Below are positions 1 to 7,945 of a stretch of DNA of 64,000 bases, piece after piece. How positions within the stretch are numbered: position 1 is the stretch's first letter; every line of letters starts with the position of its first letter. Both the position numbers and the translations under genes were made by a program. The notes below the pieces were generated by a model. That model saw only the letters and a program-made list of their open reading frames with translations. It was not told the DNA's origin and did no database searches. Origin of the DNA: UBA2336 sp964404445 (GTDB lineage Bacteria; Bacteroidota; Bacteroidia; Cytophagales; Cyclobacteriaceae); the NCBI GenBank assembly GCA_964404445.1, contig CAYOJW010000001.1:620001-684000 (forward strand), in the 5' to 3' direction.

Positions 1-852
1 AAAACCATTTACAACCAAAGCCTGAAAATCAATTTAGGCAAAACTAATTTCCTGGCTTCGCGTGCGTTGCGTAAAAACTTATTTGGTGTGCAACATGCTT
101 ACGGCCGCGATGCCGACCTGAATGAAGTGCAAGCCATTGAGCAAACGTGGCTGATTGATTTTCATAAAAAATATTATAATAATTTCCGCATTATTTGTTC
201 GGGCAACGTAACCGATTCACTTATCCGACAACTGACGACCGTTTTTGGCGACATCCCGTTTACCGCTGTTCCATCTATTATTCCGCAACCTGTTTCGATA
301 GCCAAACAACACGAAATTCTCGACAAGACCGATAGCGTGCAGGCATCGTTACGGTTGGGCGACCGCACCATTAATCGTACGCATAAAGATTACGGAGCGT
401 TGCTTTTGCTTAACCATATTTTTGGCGGGTACTTTGGTTCGCGGCTTATGAAAAACATCCGTGAAGAGAAAGGGCTTACCTACGGAATTTATTCGTCTGT
501 TACCGCTTTACGAAACGACAGCTTTATATCGGTTGGCACCGATGTAAACAAAGAAAACCGTACGTTGGCCTTACAGGAAATAAAAAACGAAATGCAGGTG
601 TTGTGCGATCAGGTTGTTCGTTCGGGCGAATTGGAAACTGCCCGCAATCATTTTATCGGAAGTTTACAGGCCGAAATCACCACGCCTTTTGCCCATGCCG
701 ATAAGATCAGAAATTTAGTGTTGTTTGGGCTGCCGCACGATTATTATCAAACTCTGATTGCGCGCATCGATGCTCTTACGGCAACCGATTTGCAGGAGGC
801 GGCTAATCGGTATTTAAACCCCGAAGAGTTTAGTACGGTTACGGTTGGGTAG
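1..852 (+). CDS. M16 (insulinase-like) zinc peptidase, C-terminal part
   Basis: The reading frame is open from base 1, so the gene starts upstream of the window; 283 residues are visible. They match the C-terminal (M16_C) half of pitrilysin-type peptidases: a GSRLMKNIREEKGLTYG stretch holds the conserved R/Y pair that helps bind substrate in this family. The zinc motif HxxEH would be in the missing N-terminal half and cannot be checked. Bacteroidota often encode M16 subunits in pairs, so the upstream gene may be a partner. The gene converges on the next gene and ends at a shared hairpin. Confidence 0.85.
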   Translation, partial: KTIYNQSLKINLGKTNFLASRALRKNLFGVQHAYGRDADLNEVQAIEQTWLIDFHKKYYNNFRIICSGNVTDSLIRQLTTVFGDIPFTAVPSIIPQPVSIAKQHEILDKTDSVQASLRLGDRTINRTHKDYGALLLLNHIFGGYFGSRLMKNIREEKGLTYGIYSSVTALRNDSFISVGTDVNKENRTLALQEIKNEMQVLCDQVVRSGELETARNHFIGSLQAEITTPFAHADKIRNLVLFGLPHDYYQTLIARIDALTATDLQEAANRYLNPEEFSTVTVG

Positions 853-887
853 TTGTGCTACACTTACTTTGTTGAGATCAAAACAAG

Positions 888-913
888 AGGGGCTGCCTTT
901 TAAGACAGCCCCT
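888..913. terminator. Bidirectional terminator between convergent genes
   Basis: Stem AGGGGCTG (888-895) pairs perfectly with CAGCCCCT (906-913) around a 10-nt loop, in the 73-bp gap between the M16 gene and the converging T9SS-cargo gene. The T tract is weak on both sides, so the strength is uncertain. Confidence 0.6.
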
Positions 914-925
914 CCTGTTGGTGGT

Positions 926-1807
926 TTATTCCTTGATAATCCTGTGTTGGCTTAATATTTTATTGTTAAAGTACAAGTCGAGAATATAGATTCCCTTTTT
1001 GGGGAACGTTTCGCCCGCTATAAACATTTCATGGTCACCGGCTTTTTGCTGCTGGTTAGCCAACACGGCTACTTTTTCTCCGGCATCGTTTTTTAACAGT
1101 ACCGTAACGTTACCCTCTTCGGCCAGTTGGTATTTTACGGTTGTTGATGTGCTAACCGGGTTAGGGTACACACTTGCCATTTGTTTTGGCGGAAAGGGAC
1201 AATCATTGGTGTGCAGTGTTAACGAAAGGTTATAGGTTATTGTGCCCGATGGCGTACAGTTATACGTTACGGTGCAGTAGATTGTGAAATAGCCCGCAGA
1301 AGTTGGCCTGCCTACCACGTAGCCTATACTGGTAGAAGAATCGAAAGTAAAATTAGTGCCCGACCAACTGTATGTGCCTGTACCCGCAAATGGGTCTTCG
1401 ATCAGCCCAAACCGCCAGTGGGGGTGTACCGAAGGGTAACCCCCGCAGGTTCCCTCGTAAATAAATGGTTCGGGAGGGCAGACTGGTGGTCCAGGATTTA
1501 TAACCAATGGTTTACATTCGCAGCAAGGGGCAGTCCCTGCTTTATATTTTGTTACACATACCTGCCCCGTTCCGGTTGTAACGCCCTTTACCGAAACGCT
1601 GCTACCGGTGTTTGACCCGGTAATGGTAAGCCCGCCCGTAACCGACCAGAAATAACCTGCCCCGGATGTGGCGGAAGTAGAGTACGTTAAGGTTTGGTTT
1701 ACATTGATTTCATTATTCCCGGTAATGGAACAGGTTTGGGAGCGCCCGCTTATAAAAGCGGTAAGGAGTAAGGCGGTAAGCAACAATGTAAAGGTTCTCT
1801 TTCTCAT
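926..1807 (-). CDS. T9SS type A sorting-domain protein with PKD-like domain
   Basis: A 293-residue secreted protein. Residues 1-24 are a Sec signal peptide ending in SGRSQ. Residues about 25-110 look like a PKD-like immunoglobulin fold and contain a CCECKP cysteine cluster. The last 80 residues start at VYPNPVS and end in a KE-terminated beta sandwich, which is the type A C-terminal domain that directs export through the type IX secretion system and surface attachment. It lies 27 bp downstream of the last of three metalloprotease genes on the same strand and may be cotranscribed. No enzymatic domain is seen; a structural or adhesive role is inference. PorZ, needed for this export route, is encoded at 54238. 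Confidence 0.85.
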   Translation of the reverse strand: MRKRTFTLLLTALLLTAFISGRSQTCSITGNNEINVNQTLTYSTSATSGAGYFWSVTGGLTITGSNTGSSVSVKGVTTGTGQVCVTKYKAGTAPCCECKPLVINPGPPVCPPEPFIYEGTCGGYPSVHPHWRFGLIEDPFAGTGTYSWSGTNFTFDSSTSIGYVVGRPTSAGYFTIYCTVTYNCTPSGTITYNLSLTLHTNDCPFPPKQMASVYPNPVSTSTTVKYQLAEEGNVTVLLKNDAGEKVAVLANQQQKAGDHEMFIAGETFPKKGIYILDLYFNNKILSQHRIIKE

Positions 1808-1834
1808 GGTGTTAATAGGTTTGGTTAAACGTTT

Positions 1835-3055
1835 TTATTTTGTTGAGTGTTTTAAATCTTTTATCCACGGGCTGTGTTGTAACACTTCCCTCATGCGGTC
1901 GCGCTGGTCGTAAGTAAAGCCATAATAAGTGCCAAATGTTTCCGGCTCAGCGCTTCTGTAATAGTCCATATAATTGTCGTGAACAACCAAATAATTTGTA
2001 TTGCACTCGTAAAATATTTTTGACAATGATTTTTGTGGATTAACATACTCAAGTTCGTTGTAAAACTGTGTGTCTTCAATGCAGTCGTTTAATCCAAAGG
2101 GCCATCTGTTTATGTAGCACTCATTGTCAAAAACGTGTAATAGTCCTATGTAATGACCCAGTTCATGGGCAAGTGTTTTATGACTAAACAGACCATTCAT
2201 TGTCATTACTATCCCTGCAAAAACAACAGTATTTTCTCCTCCTTGACTGTTTCTTTCAAAATATTCCTCCCAAGTTTCATCTGTTCTTTCTGTTCCACAG
2301 AGTTGATGTTCGTAATTTGATTTTGCGGATGTGGCTCCGTTTAAGAGATTCTGATTTGCAACAGAAATATTTATGTAATCATGAGGCGACCACATATTTT
2401 CGGATAAGAACAGTGTTTGAGGCCCTATATCTTTCCACTCATTAGCCTTATACCCAGCGTACCGTTTAATACCGGGTTCGTCTAACAGATTTCCGTTGGG
2501 GTCGTATTGTGCTAATCGAAATTCAATTTTGGTGTCCACGTGGTTTGGGCTTTGAACCACCTCGGGGTAGTTAAGCGTGTAGTATGTGTTCCTGAACCGC
2601 TGATTGATGATCGAAACAATGTTTTCGATGTCGCTGCTGCTGATGTTGGCCCCTTGCCCTACGGGCTCGTTATTGTACAGCACATGAAAAATTAAAGGGA
2701 TGCTGATCAGTTCATAATCTTTTGGCGACCGTGCTGTTATGGTTACCGCCTCACTTTTCCAGTTTTTATAAGTTGCATGAAAAGTATGTTCGCCTGCTTG
2801 TGTGGTGGTAAAAGTATTACCTGTTAACGGTTGCCCGTTATGGAAATATGCAACCTCTCCCTCAACGTTGCTGATGTTATGGAACCGGTTCATGACAATA
2901 GTTTTCTTCATTACACTTAGGGTAAGCGTACTTTCCCCGTCCGCCACCATGTAATAGGCATTGGGTTGGAAGAAATAGTAAACCTGCTCGTCTGTTTCCC
3001 GGTCTTCGCACGAGAGCGTAAGAATGAAGAGTATGTAAATTAATTTGCGGTACAT
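1835..3055 (-). CDS. Lipoprotein M43-like zinc metalloprotease, copy 1
   Basis: 406 residues. The N-terminus has a lipoprotein signal with lipobox LTLSC, so the mature protein starts at Cys16 and is probably lipid anchored. A small beta-rich domain (about residues 35-110) precedes the protease domain. The zinc site HELGHYIGLLH lies near residue 297, and a Met-turn-like VVHDNYMDYY follows about 70 residues later, as in pappalysin/cytophagalysin-like metzincins (M43). Substrate unknown. This is the promoter-distal member of a three-gene tandem array on the minus strand. Its DNA is identical by eye to copy 3 in two long blocks (1835-2089 and 2348-2841), but the stretch between them, which carries the zinc site, differs. 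Confidence 0.8.
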   Translation of the reverse strand: MYRKLIYILFILTLSCEDRETDEQVYYFFQPNAYYMVADGESTLTLSVMKKTIVMNRFHNISNVEGEVAYFHNGQPLTGNTFTTTQAGEHTFHATYKNWKSEAVTITARSPKDYELISIPLIFHVLYNNEPVGQGANISSSDIENIVSIINQRFRNTYYTLNYPEVVQSPNHVDTKIEFRLAQYDPNGNLLDEPGIKRYAGYKANEWKDIGPQTLFLSENMWSPHDYINISVANQNLLNGATSAKSNYEHQLCGTERTDETWEEYFERNSQGGENTVVFAGIVMTMNGLFSHKTLAHELGHYIGLLHVFDNECYINRWPFGLNDCIEDTQFYNELEYVNPQKSLSKIFYECNTNYLVVHDNYMDYYRSAEPETFGTYYGFTYDQRDRMREVLQHSPWIKDLKHSTK

Positions 3056-3092
3056 GGTTTAAATATAAAGACTATCGTTCAGTCACGGTTCA

Positions 3093-4304
3093 TTATTTTG
3101 TTGAGTATTTTAAATCTTTTATCCATGGGCTGTATTGTAACACTTCCCTCATGCGGTCGCGCTGGTCGTAGGTAAAGCCCATATACTCTCCATGATTTCC
3201 CTGAAAAGGGTTAGAGTATTTATATTTGAAAAACCCCATGTAATTGTCATGAACCACCCATCTGCCTGAAGCGCATTCCTTATATCCATTTAAACCATAA
3301 GGTTCAGAAACCCAAACCCCTTCATGAAACTGAGTATCTTCGGTACAATCGTACTTCCCAAATGGCTGTAGCGTGTAACCACATTCTACGGTCGATGTAA
3401 ACGTATGATGTAGGCCGAGGACATGGCCAAGTTCATGAGTAAGGGTGTAGGCATCTTCAGTTATGGCACCAAAGGTGAGGTATGCTGATGCAGTTATACA
3501 AAAGCGACTGTCTGTAAATTCTTCCCATGTTATATCGTCAGGTACCAATATTGTTCCGCATAGCGGATGGCTTACAGAGCTAATTGGTGGGGAGGCAAAA
3601 GACACCCCCGCCCTGTTGGCTATACTAATGTTTATGTACTGGTCTATCGGCCACAGAATTTGATGGTGGTATGCGCAATGAGAATCGTCTTGCCCCCATT
3701 TGGTCGCATCAACACCTGAATGCCGTTTTATACCCGGTTCTGCTAAAGTGTTTCCTTCTGGGTCGTACTGGGCAAGGCGAAATTGGATTTTTGTGTCCAC
3801 ATGATTAGGTTTTTTTATTACACCAGTATAGTGAGAGTCGTAATATGTATTCCGAAATCGTTCATTTACAGTTTCAATCAATGCTGTAATAGTTTCTGCA
3901 CTCAAGTTGGAGCCTGTACCTATTGGCTCGTTGTTATACAAGAGATGAAAGATTACAGGTATGCTAATCAAATCATACTCTATCGGTACACGTGAGATAA
4001 CGATCTCTTCTTCACTGCTCCATTCACGGAGAGTTGCTTTAAATCGATGTTCAGCGGCTACTGTGGTCGTAAACATATTACCTTCTATCGGTTGGCCGTT
4101 ATGGTAAAAAATAGCTTCAGAAGTAATATCATTTCGGTTGCCGTTTCGGTCTATACGGAATAATGCCAGATAAAGCGTACTTTCCCCGTCCGCTACCATG
4201 TAATAGGCATTGGGTTGGAAGAAGTAATAAACCTGTTCGTCTGTTTCCCTGTCTTCGCACGAGAGCGTAAGAATGAAGAGTATGTAAATTAATTTGCGGT
4301 ACAT
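3093..4304 (-). CDS. Lipoprotein M43-like zinc metalloprotease, copy 2
   Basis: 403 residues, same architecture as its neighbours: lipobox LTLSC, beta-rich N-terminal domain, zinc site HELGHVLGLHH near residue 290, and Met-turn-like VVHDNYMGFF. The first 43 residues are identical to copy 1 and the last 30 nearly identical to copies 1 and 3, whereas the interior is well diverged. The 37-bp spacers before copies 1 and 2 (3056-3092 and 4305-4341) are identical, which points to tandem duplication of a unit of about 1.25 kb. All recognisable catalytic residues are present, so it is probably active. Substrate unknown. Confidence 0.8.
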   Translation of the reverse strand: MYRKLIYILFILTLSCEDRETDEQVYYFFQPNAYYMVADGESTLYLALFRIDRNGNRNDITSEAIFYHNGQPIEGNMFTTTVAAEHRFKATLREWSSEEEIVISRVPIEYDLISIPVIFHLLYNNEPIGTGSNLSAETITALIETVNERFRNTYYDSHYTGVIKKPNHVDTKIQFRLAQYDPEGNTLAEPGIKRHSGVDATKWGQDDSHCAYHHQILWPIDQYINISIANRAGVSFASPPISSVSHPLCGTILVPDDITWEEFTDSRFCITASAYLTFGAITEDAYTLTHELGHVLGLHHTFTSTVECGYTLQPFGKYDCTEDTQFHEGVWVSEPYGLNGYKECASGRWVVHDNYMGFFKYKYSNPFQGNHGEYMGFTYDQRDRMREVLQYSPWIKDLKYSTK

Positions 4305-4341
4305 GGTTTAAATATAAAGACTATCGTTCAGTCACGGTTCA

Positions 4342-5568
4342 TTATTTTGTTGAGTGTTTTAAATCTTTTATCCACGGGCTGTGTTGTAACACTTCCCTCA
4401 TGCGGTCGCGCTGGTCGTAAGTAAAGCCATAATAAGTGCCAAATGTTTCCGGCTCAGCGCTTCTGTAATAGTCCATATAATTGTCGTGAACAACCAAATA
4501 ATTTGTATTGCACTCGTAAAATATTTTTGACAATGATTTTTGTGGATTAACATACTCAAGTTCGTTGTAAAACTGTGTGTCTTCAATGCAGTCGTTCTGC
4601 CCAATTGGAAACCGGTCGTTATCACAACTCAAATCAAACACGTGCCATAAGCCAAGAATATGCCCCAACTCGTGTGTTATTGTTCTATGTGAATAAAGAG
4701 AATTCAAGCCTATTATTATTCCATGGAAAACTATATGTGTTCCATTTTGACTTCTATGAAACCAATAATTATCCCAACTGATATTTGGTTCTACCAATTC
4801 AGTGAAGCATAATTGATTAGTGTTTTCAGAAACAGGTGGAATTGCACCATTTAAATTATTCTGATTTGCAACAGAAATATTTATGTAATCATGAGGCGAC
4901 CACATATTTTCGGATAAGAACAGTGTTTGAGGCCCTATATCTTTCCACTCATTAGCCTTATACCCAGCGTACCGTTTAATACCGGGTTCGTCTAACAGAT
5001 TTCCGTTGGGGTCGTATTGTGCTAATCGAAATTCAATTTTGGTGTCCACGTGGTTTGGGCTTTGAACCACCTCGGGGTAGTTAAGCGTGTAGTATGTGTT
5101 CCTGAACCGCTGATTGATGATCGAAACAATGTTTTCGATGTCGCTGCTGCTGATGTTGGCCCCTTGCCCTACGGGCTCGTTATTGTACAGCACATGAAAA
5201 ATTAAAGGGATGCTGATCAGTTCATAATCTTTTGGCGACCGTGCTGTTATGGTTACCGCCTCACTTTTCCAGTTTTTATAAGTTGCATGAAAAGTATGTT
5301 CGCCTGCTTGTGTGGTGGTAAAAGTATTACCTGTTAACGGTTGCCCGTTATAGAAGTATTCAATCTCTCCTTCAACTTTGCTGATGTTATGAAACCTTCC
5401 ATTCAGGGTAATCCTATTTTTCATCACGCTTAGCACTAATTCACTCTCCCCATCGGCTACCATATAATAGGCGTTGGGCTGGAAGAAGTAATAAACCTGT
5501 TCGTCTGCTTCCCTGTCTTCGCACGAAAGTGTAAAAATGAAGAGTATGTAAATTAATTTGCGGTACAT
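4342..5568 (-). CDS. Lipoprotein M43-like zinc metalloprotease, copy 3
   Basis: 408 residues and the first gene of the array in transcription order. Lipobox FTLSC, beta-rich N-terminal domain, zinc site HELGHILGLWH near residue 299, Met-turn-like VVHDNYMDYY. The last 85 codons and about 165 interior codons are identical at DNA level to copy 1, flanking a divergent block (4597-4857) that contains the zinc helix. The upstream 37-bp spacer shared by copies 1 and 2 is absent here, so this copy has the original, or at least a different, promoter region. I saw no TAnnTTTG box upstream. M43 assignment is from motif spacing only. Confidence 0.8.
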   Translation of the reverse strand: MYRKLIYILFIFTLSCEDREADEQVYYFFQPNAYYMVADGESELVLSVMKNRITLNGRFHNISKVEGEIEYFYNGQPLTGNTFTTTQAGEHTFHATYKNWKSEAVTITARSPKDYELISIPLIFHVLYNNEPVGQGANISSSDIENIVSIINQRFRNTYYTLNYPEVVQSPNHVDTKIEFRLAQYDPNGNLLDEPGIKRYAGYKANEWKDIGPQTLFLSENMWSPHDYINISVANQNNLNGAIPPVSENTNQLCFTELVEPNISWDNYWFHRSQNGTHIVFHGIIIGLNSLYSHRTITHELGHILGLWHVFDLSCDNDRFPIGQNDCIEDTQFYNELEYVNPQKSLSKIFYECNTNYLVVHDNYMDYYRSAEPETFGTYYGFTYDQRDRMREVLQHSPWIKDLKHSTK

Positions 5569-5624
5569 GGCTTTACTGCTGTAAGTTAACCACAGTTTAC
5601 GTTGAGTTCACCATTTTCGGTACT

Positions 5625-5725
5625 GGAGGATTGCTTATAATGAGGTAAAGAATAAACTTATTAAGTAGAAAATTAAGATTTTCTTTCTTATAGTTTTAGT
5701 AGATATGGTTAAACATTTTTACAGG
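5625..5725 (-). pseudogene. Relic of a signal-peptide start like that of the T9SS cargo gene
   Basis: This gap aligns, with one indel, to the 5' end and upstream region of the T9SS cargo gene (about 1745-1839). On the minus strand it would encode IRKKILIFYLISLFFTSL followed by a stop, resembling MRKRTFTLLLTALLLTAF; the start codon reads ATA and the frame then stops. About two thirds of the 50 coding-side bases match, and the adjoining upstream stretch (GGTTAAAC, TTTTTA) matches well. It suggests that a cargo gene once also lay beyond copy 3. A conserved promoter with chance coding similarity is the alternative. Confidence 0.4.
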
Positions 5726-5760
5726 ATGCACCATAGTTGTGGCATACGACCCTCACCGCA

Positions 5761-6900
5761 TTACCTCAACAACTCACGCGAAATCACCATCTTTTGGATT
5801 TCTGTTGTCCCTTCATATATCTGAGTGATCTTCGCATCGCGCATCAGGCGTTCTACATGGTACTCTTTTACATACCCGTAACCTCCGTGAATCTGCACAG
5901 CTTCTGATGTAACTTCTTGTGCAATGTGTGAGGCAAACAACTTCGCTTGCGCAGCAGCTTTCACAAAATCTTTTTTCTGATCTTTCAGCGAGGCCGCTTG
6001 CCAGATCAACAATCGCGCAGCATCAATTTTGGTAGCCATGTCGGCCAGTTTAAATTGAATTGCCTGATGTTCGGATAATTGTTTGTTGAATGCTTTGCGT
6101 TCTTTCGAATATTTCAGAGCAAGTTCATAAGCACCCGCTGCAATACCCAACGCCTGCGATGCAATGCCGATGCGCCCGCCATTCAGGGTTGTCATCGCGA
6201 ACGTGAACCCAAAGCCTTCATCGCCAATGCGGTTTGCTTTTGGCACTTTAACATCGCTAAACATTAACGAGTGTGTATCCGAACCACGAATACCCATTTT
6301 ATCTTCTTTCTTCCCAACCACAAAACCGGGCATTCCTTTTTCCACAATCAGGGCATTAATGCCTTTGTGTTTTTTTGCGATGTCGGTTTGTGCAATCACA
6401 ATGTAAACGCTGGCGCTATTACCGTTGGTGATCCAGTTCTTTGTTCCATTTAACAAATAATAATCGCCTTTGTCTTCAGCTGTTGTGCGTTGGCTCGTAG
6501 CATCCGAGCCGGCCTCGGGTTCTGACAAGCAAAATGCTCCGATCACTTCGCCTGCGGCTAACGGTTTTAAATATTTTTCTTTCTGTTCTTCGGTTCCAAA
6601 TTTTTCAAGCCCCCAACACACCAGCGAATTGTTTACCGACATGCATACCGAAGCCGAGGCGTCAACCTTCGAGATTTCTTCCATAGCCAACACATACGAG
6701 ATGGTGTCCATACCGCCACCGTTGTATTTTGGGTCAGTCATCATACCCATAAAACCAAGCTCGCCCATTTTTTTCACTTGCTCAGCCGGGAATTTCTGGT
6801 GCGTGTCGCGTTCGATCACGCCCGGCAGCAATTCACTTTGTGCAAAATCGCGTGCGGCTTGTTGTACGGCTAATTGTTCTTCGGATAGTTGGAAATTCAT
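5761..6900 (-). CDS. Acyl-CoA dehydrogenase (short-chain/butyryl type)
   Basis: 379 residues, the usual length of the soluble homotetrameric FAD enzymes that oxidise acyl-CoA to 2-enoyl-CoA in beta-oxidation, passing electrons to ETF. N-terminal helical domain, central beta domain with CLSEPEAGSDA near residue 130, and C-terminal helical domain with YGYVKEYHVERLMRDAK. The catalytic base is Glu363 in IYEGTTEIQ. The closest pattern is butyryl/short-chain acyl-CoA dehydrogenase, but chain length preference cannot be read with certainty. It appears monocistronic. Confidence 0.92.
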   Translation of the reverse strand: MNFQLSEEQLAVQQAARDFAQSELLPGVIERDTHQKFPAEQVKKMGELGFMGMMTDPKYNGGGMDTISYVLAMEEISKVDASASVCMSVNNSLVCWGLEKFGTEEQKEKYLKPLAAGEVIGAFCLSEPEAGSDATSQRTTAEDKGDYYLLNGTKNWITNGNSASVYIVIAQTDIAKKHKGINALIVEKGMPGFVVGKKEDKMGIRGSDTHSLMFSDVKVPKANRIGDEGFGFTFAMTTLNGGRIGIASQALGIAAGAYELALKYSKERKAFNKQLSEHQAIQFKLADMATKIDAARLLIWQAASLKDQKKDFVKAAAQAKLFASHIAQEVTSEAVQIHGGYGYVKEYHVERLMRDAKITQIYEGTTEIQKMVISRELLR

Positions 6901-6968
6901 GATGATCAGGTTTAACAGCCCTCGTTTGGGAGCCGAAAATTATAAAAGTTAAGGCGGAGCGCAAATAA

Positions 6969-6996
6969 AAAGAGGCTGTCAAAAGGCAGCCTCTTT
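6969..6996 (-). terminator. Rho-independent terminator of the YugP-like peptidase gene
   Basis: Perfect 10-bp stem AAAGAGGCTG / CAGCCTCTTT with an 8-nt loop. On the minus strand the hairpin is followed by TTTTATTT, so it terminates the gene that ends at 7019 and insulates the acyl-CoA dehydrogenase gene downstream. Confidence 0.8.
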
Positions 6997-7018
6997 GAAA
7001 TTTACATCAAAAATCTTC

Positions 7019-7720
7019 TTAATCCCTTCTTCCCAAAAAGAGCATCACATAATACAACAGCATGGTAATGGCACCAATGGCTGCCACCACGTAGGTCATG
7101 GCCGCCCACTTTAAAGCATCTTTAGCCATGTCGTGCTCCTGGCGGGTTACGATACCGCGCTGATCGATCCAGGCCAACGCACGTTTGCTCGCATCAAACT
7201 CTACCGGAAGTGTAACCAACGCAAACAAAGCGAACACACCGTAACACGCGATGATGATCATCAACGCTAAGTTGATGGGTAAAGCCGCCCCTAAAGCAAT
7301 AGAGCCAAACAACATGGCCAGAAACACAAAGTTGATAACCTTGCCACTTACATTTTGAACAGGCACCATAGCCGAGCGGAGTTCCAGCATACTGTACGCT
7401 GTTGCGTGTTGTACTGCGTGACCGCATTCGTGCGCAGCAACGGCAGTAGCCGCAGCATTGCGACCGTTATAAACCGCTTCGCTCAGGTTAACCGTTTTAT
7501 TGGTCGGGTTGTAGTGATCAGTTAATTGTCCTTCAACCGAAATAACCTGAACATCGCTCAGGCCATGATCGGCCAGCATTAAACGGGCAACTTCTGCCCC
7601 GGTTAAATTCTTGGTTAATTGTATTTCAGAATATTTCTGAAACTTGCCTTTTAGTCGTGAGCTGACAATCCAACCCACCAACATAAAAAAGCCTGTAATA
7701 ATCATTGCGCCAAACCCCAT
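7019..7720 (-). CDS. Membrane zinc metallopeptidase, YugP-like
   Basis: 233 residues with an N-terminal membrane helix, a zinc site H97-ECG-H101 in AAHECGHAVQH, and two or three further hydrophobic segments (about 125-170 and 205-228). This is the putative neutral zinc metallopeptidase family typified by B. subtilis YugP, related in fold to M48. The physiological substrate is not known. It starts at the ATG at 7720 and has its own terminator at 6969-6996. Confidence 0.88.
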   Translation of the reverse strand: MGFGAMIITGFFMLVGWIVSSRLKGKFQKYSEIQLTKNLTGAEVARLMLADHGLSDVQVISVEGQLTDHYNPTNKTVNLSEAVYNGRNAAATAVAAHECGHAVQHATAYSMLELRSAMVPVQNVSGKVINFVFLAMLFGSIALGAALPINLALMIIIACYGVFALFALVTLPVEFDASKRALAWIDQRGIVTRQEHDMAKDALKWAAMTYVVAAIGAITMLLYYVMLFLGRRD

Positions 7721-7803
7721 AGTCGTTACAAATTATTTTTCGAATCAAATATGCAAGTATCGAACCAGCATTCAAAACCTGCCAAAACGGCAATTTATTG
7801 GTG

Positions 7804-7942
7804 TGGAAGCTGTATCAAAAGTGTTGCGTCATGTCGAACGCAGTGAGACATCCCGTCAATTAGCGCTCAAAACCGGGACATCTCTTCCGATAAATCGGGA
7901 TCGATGTGACGTGGTTTATTTATGTGACTTTTGATACAGCCT
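7804..7942. repeat. Palindromic intergenic repeat, about 140 bp
   Basis: Arms AAGCTGTATCAAAAGT (7806-7821) and ACTTTTGATACAGCCT (7926-7941) are inverted copies with one mismatch. Inside lie nested imperfect inverted repeats: CGTCATGTCGA near 7828 against TCGATGTGACG near 7900, and GAGACATCCCG against CGGGACATCTC. The gap (7721-7945) contains no gene. The shape is that of a REP/MITE-like element that would fold as one long RNA hairpin; a transcription terminator for the downstream minus-strand gene is a further possibility. Confidence 0.6.
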
Positions 7943-7945
7943 CTA

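Larger units (their letters stand above)
1835..4341. repeat. Tandem duplication units of the metalloprotease array
   Basis: Two full repeat units (1835-3092 and 3093-4341) of about 1,258 and 1,249 bp, each made of a protease gene plus an identical 37-bp spacer; the third protease gene follows with a different upstream region. Homology is patchy: ends are conserved in all three, and long identical blocks are shared by copies 1 and 3 only. Confidence 0.75.

Noticed and set aside
5569..5760. A promoter for the protease array with a TAnnTTTG box
   Set aside because: No match to the box was found on the minus strand in this gap; the promoter is left unassigned.
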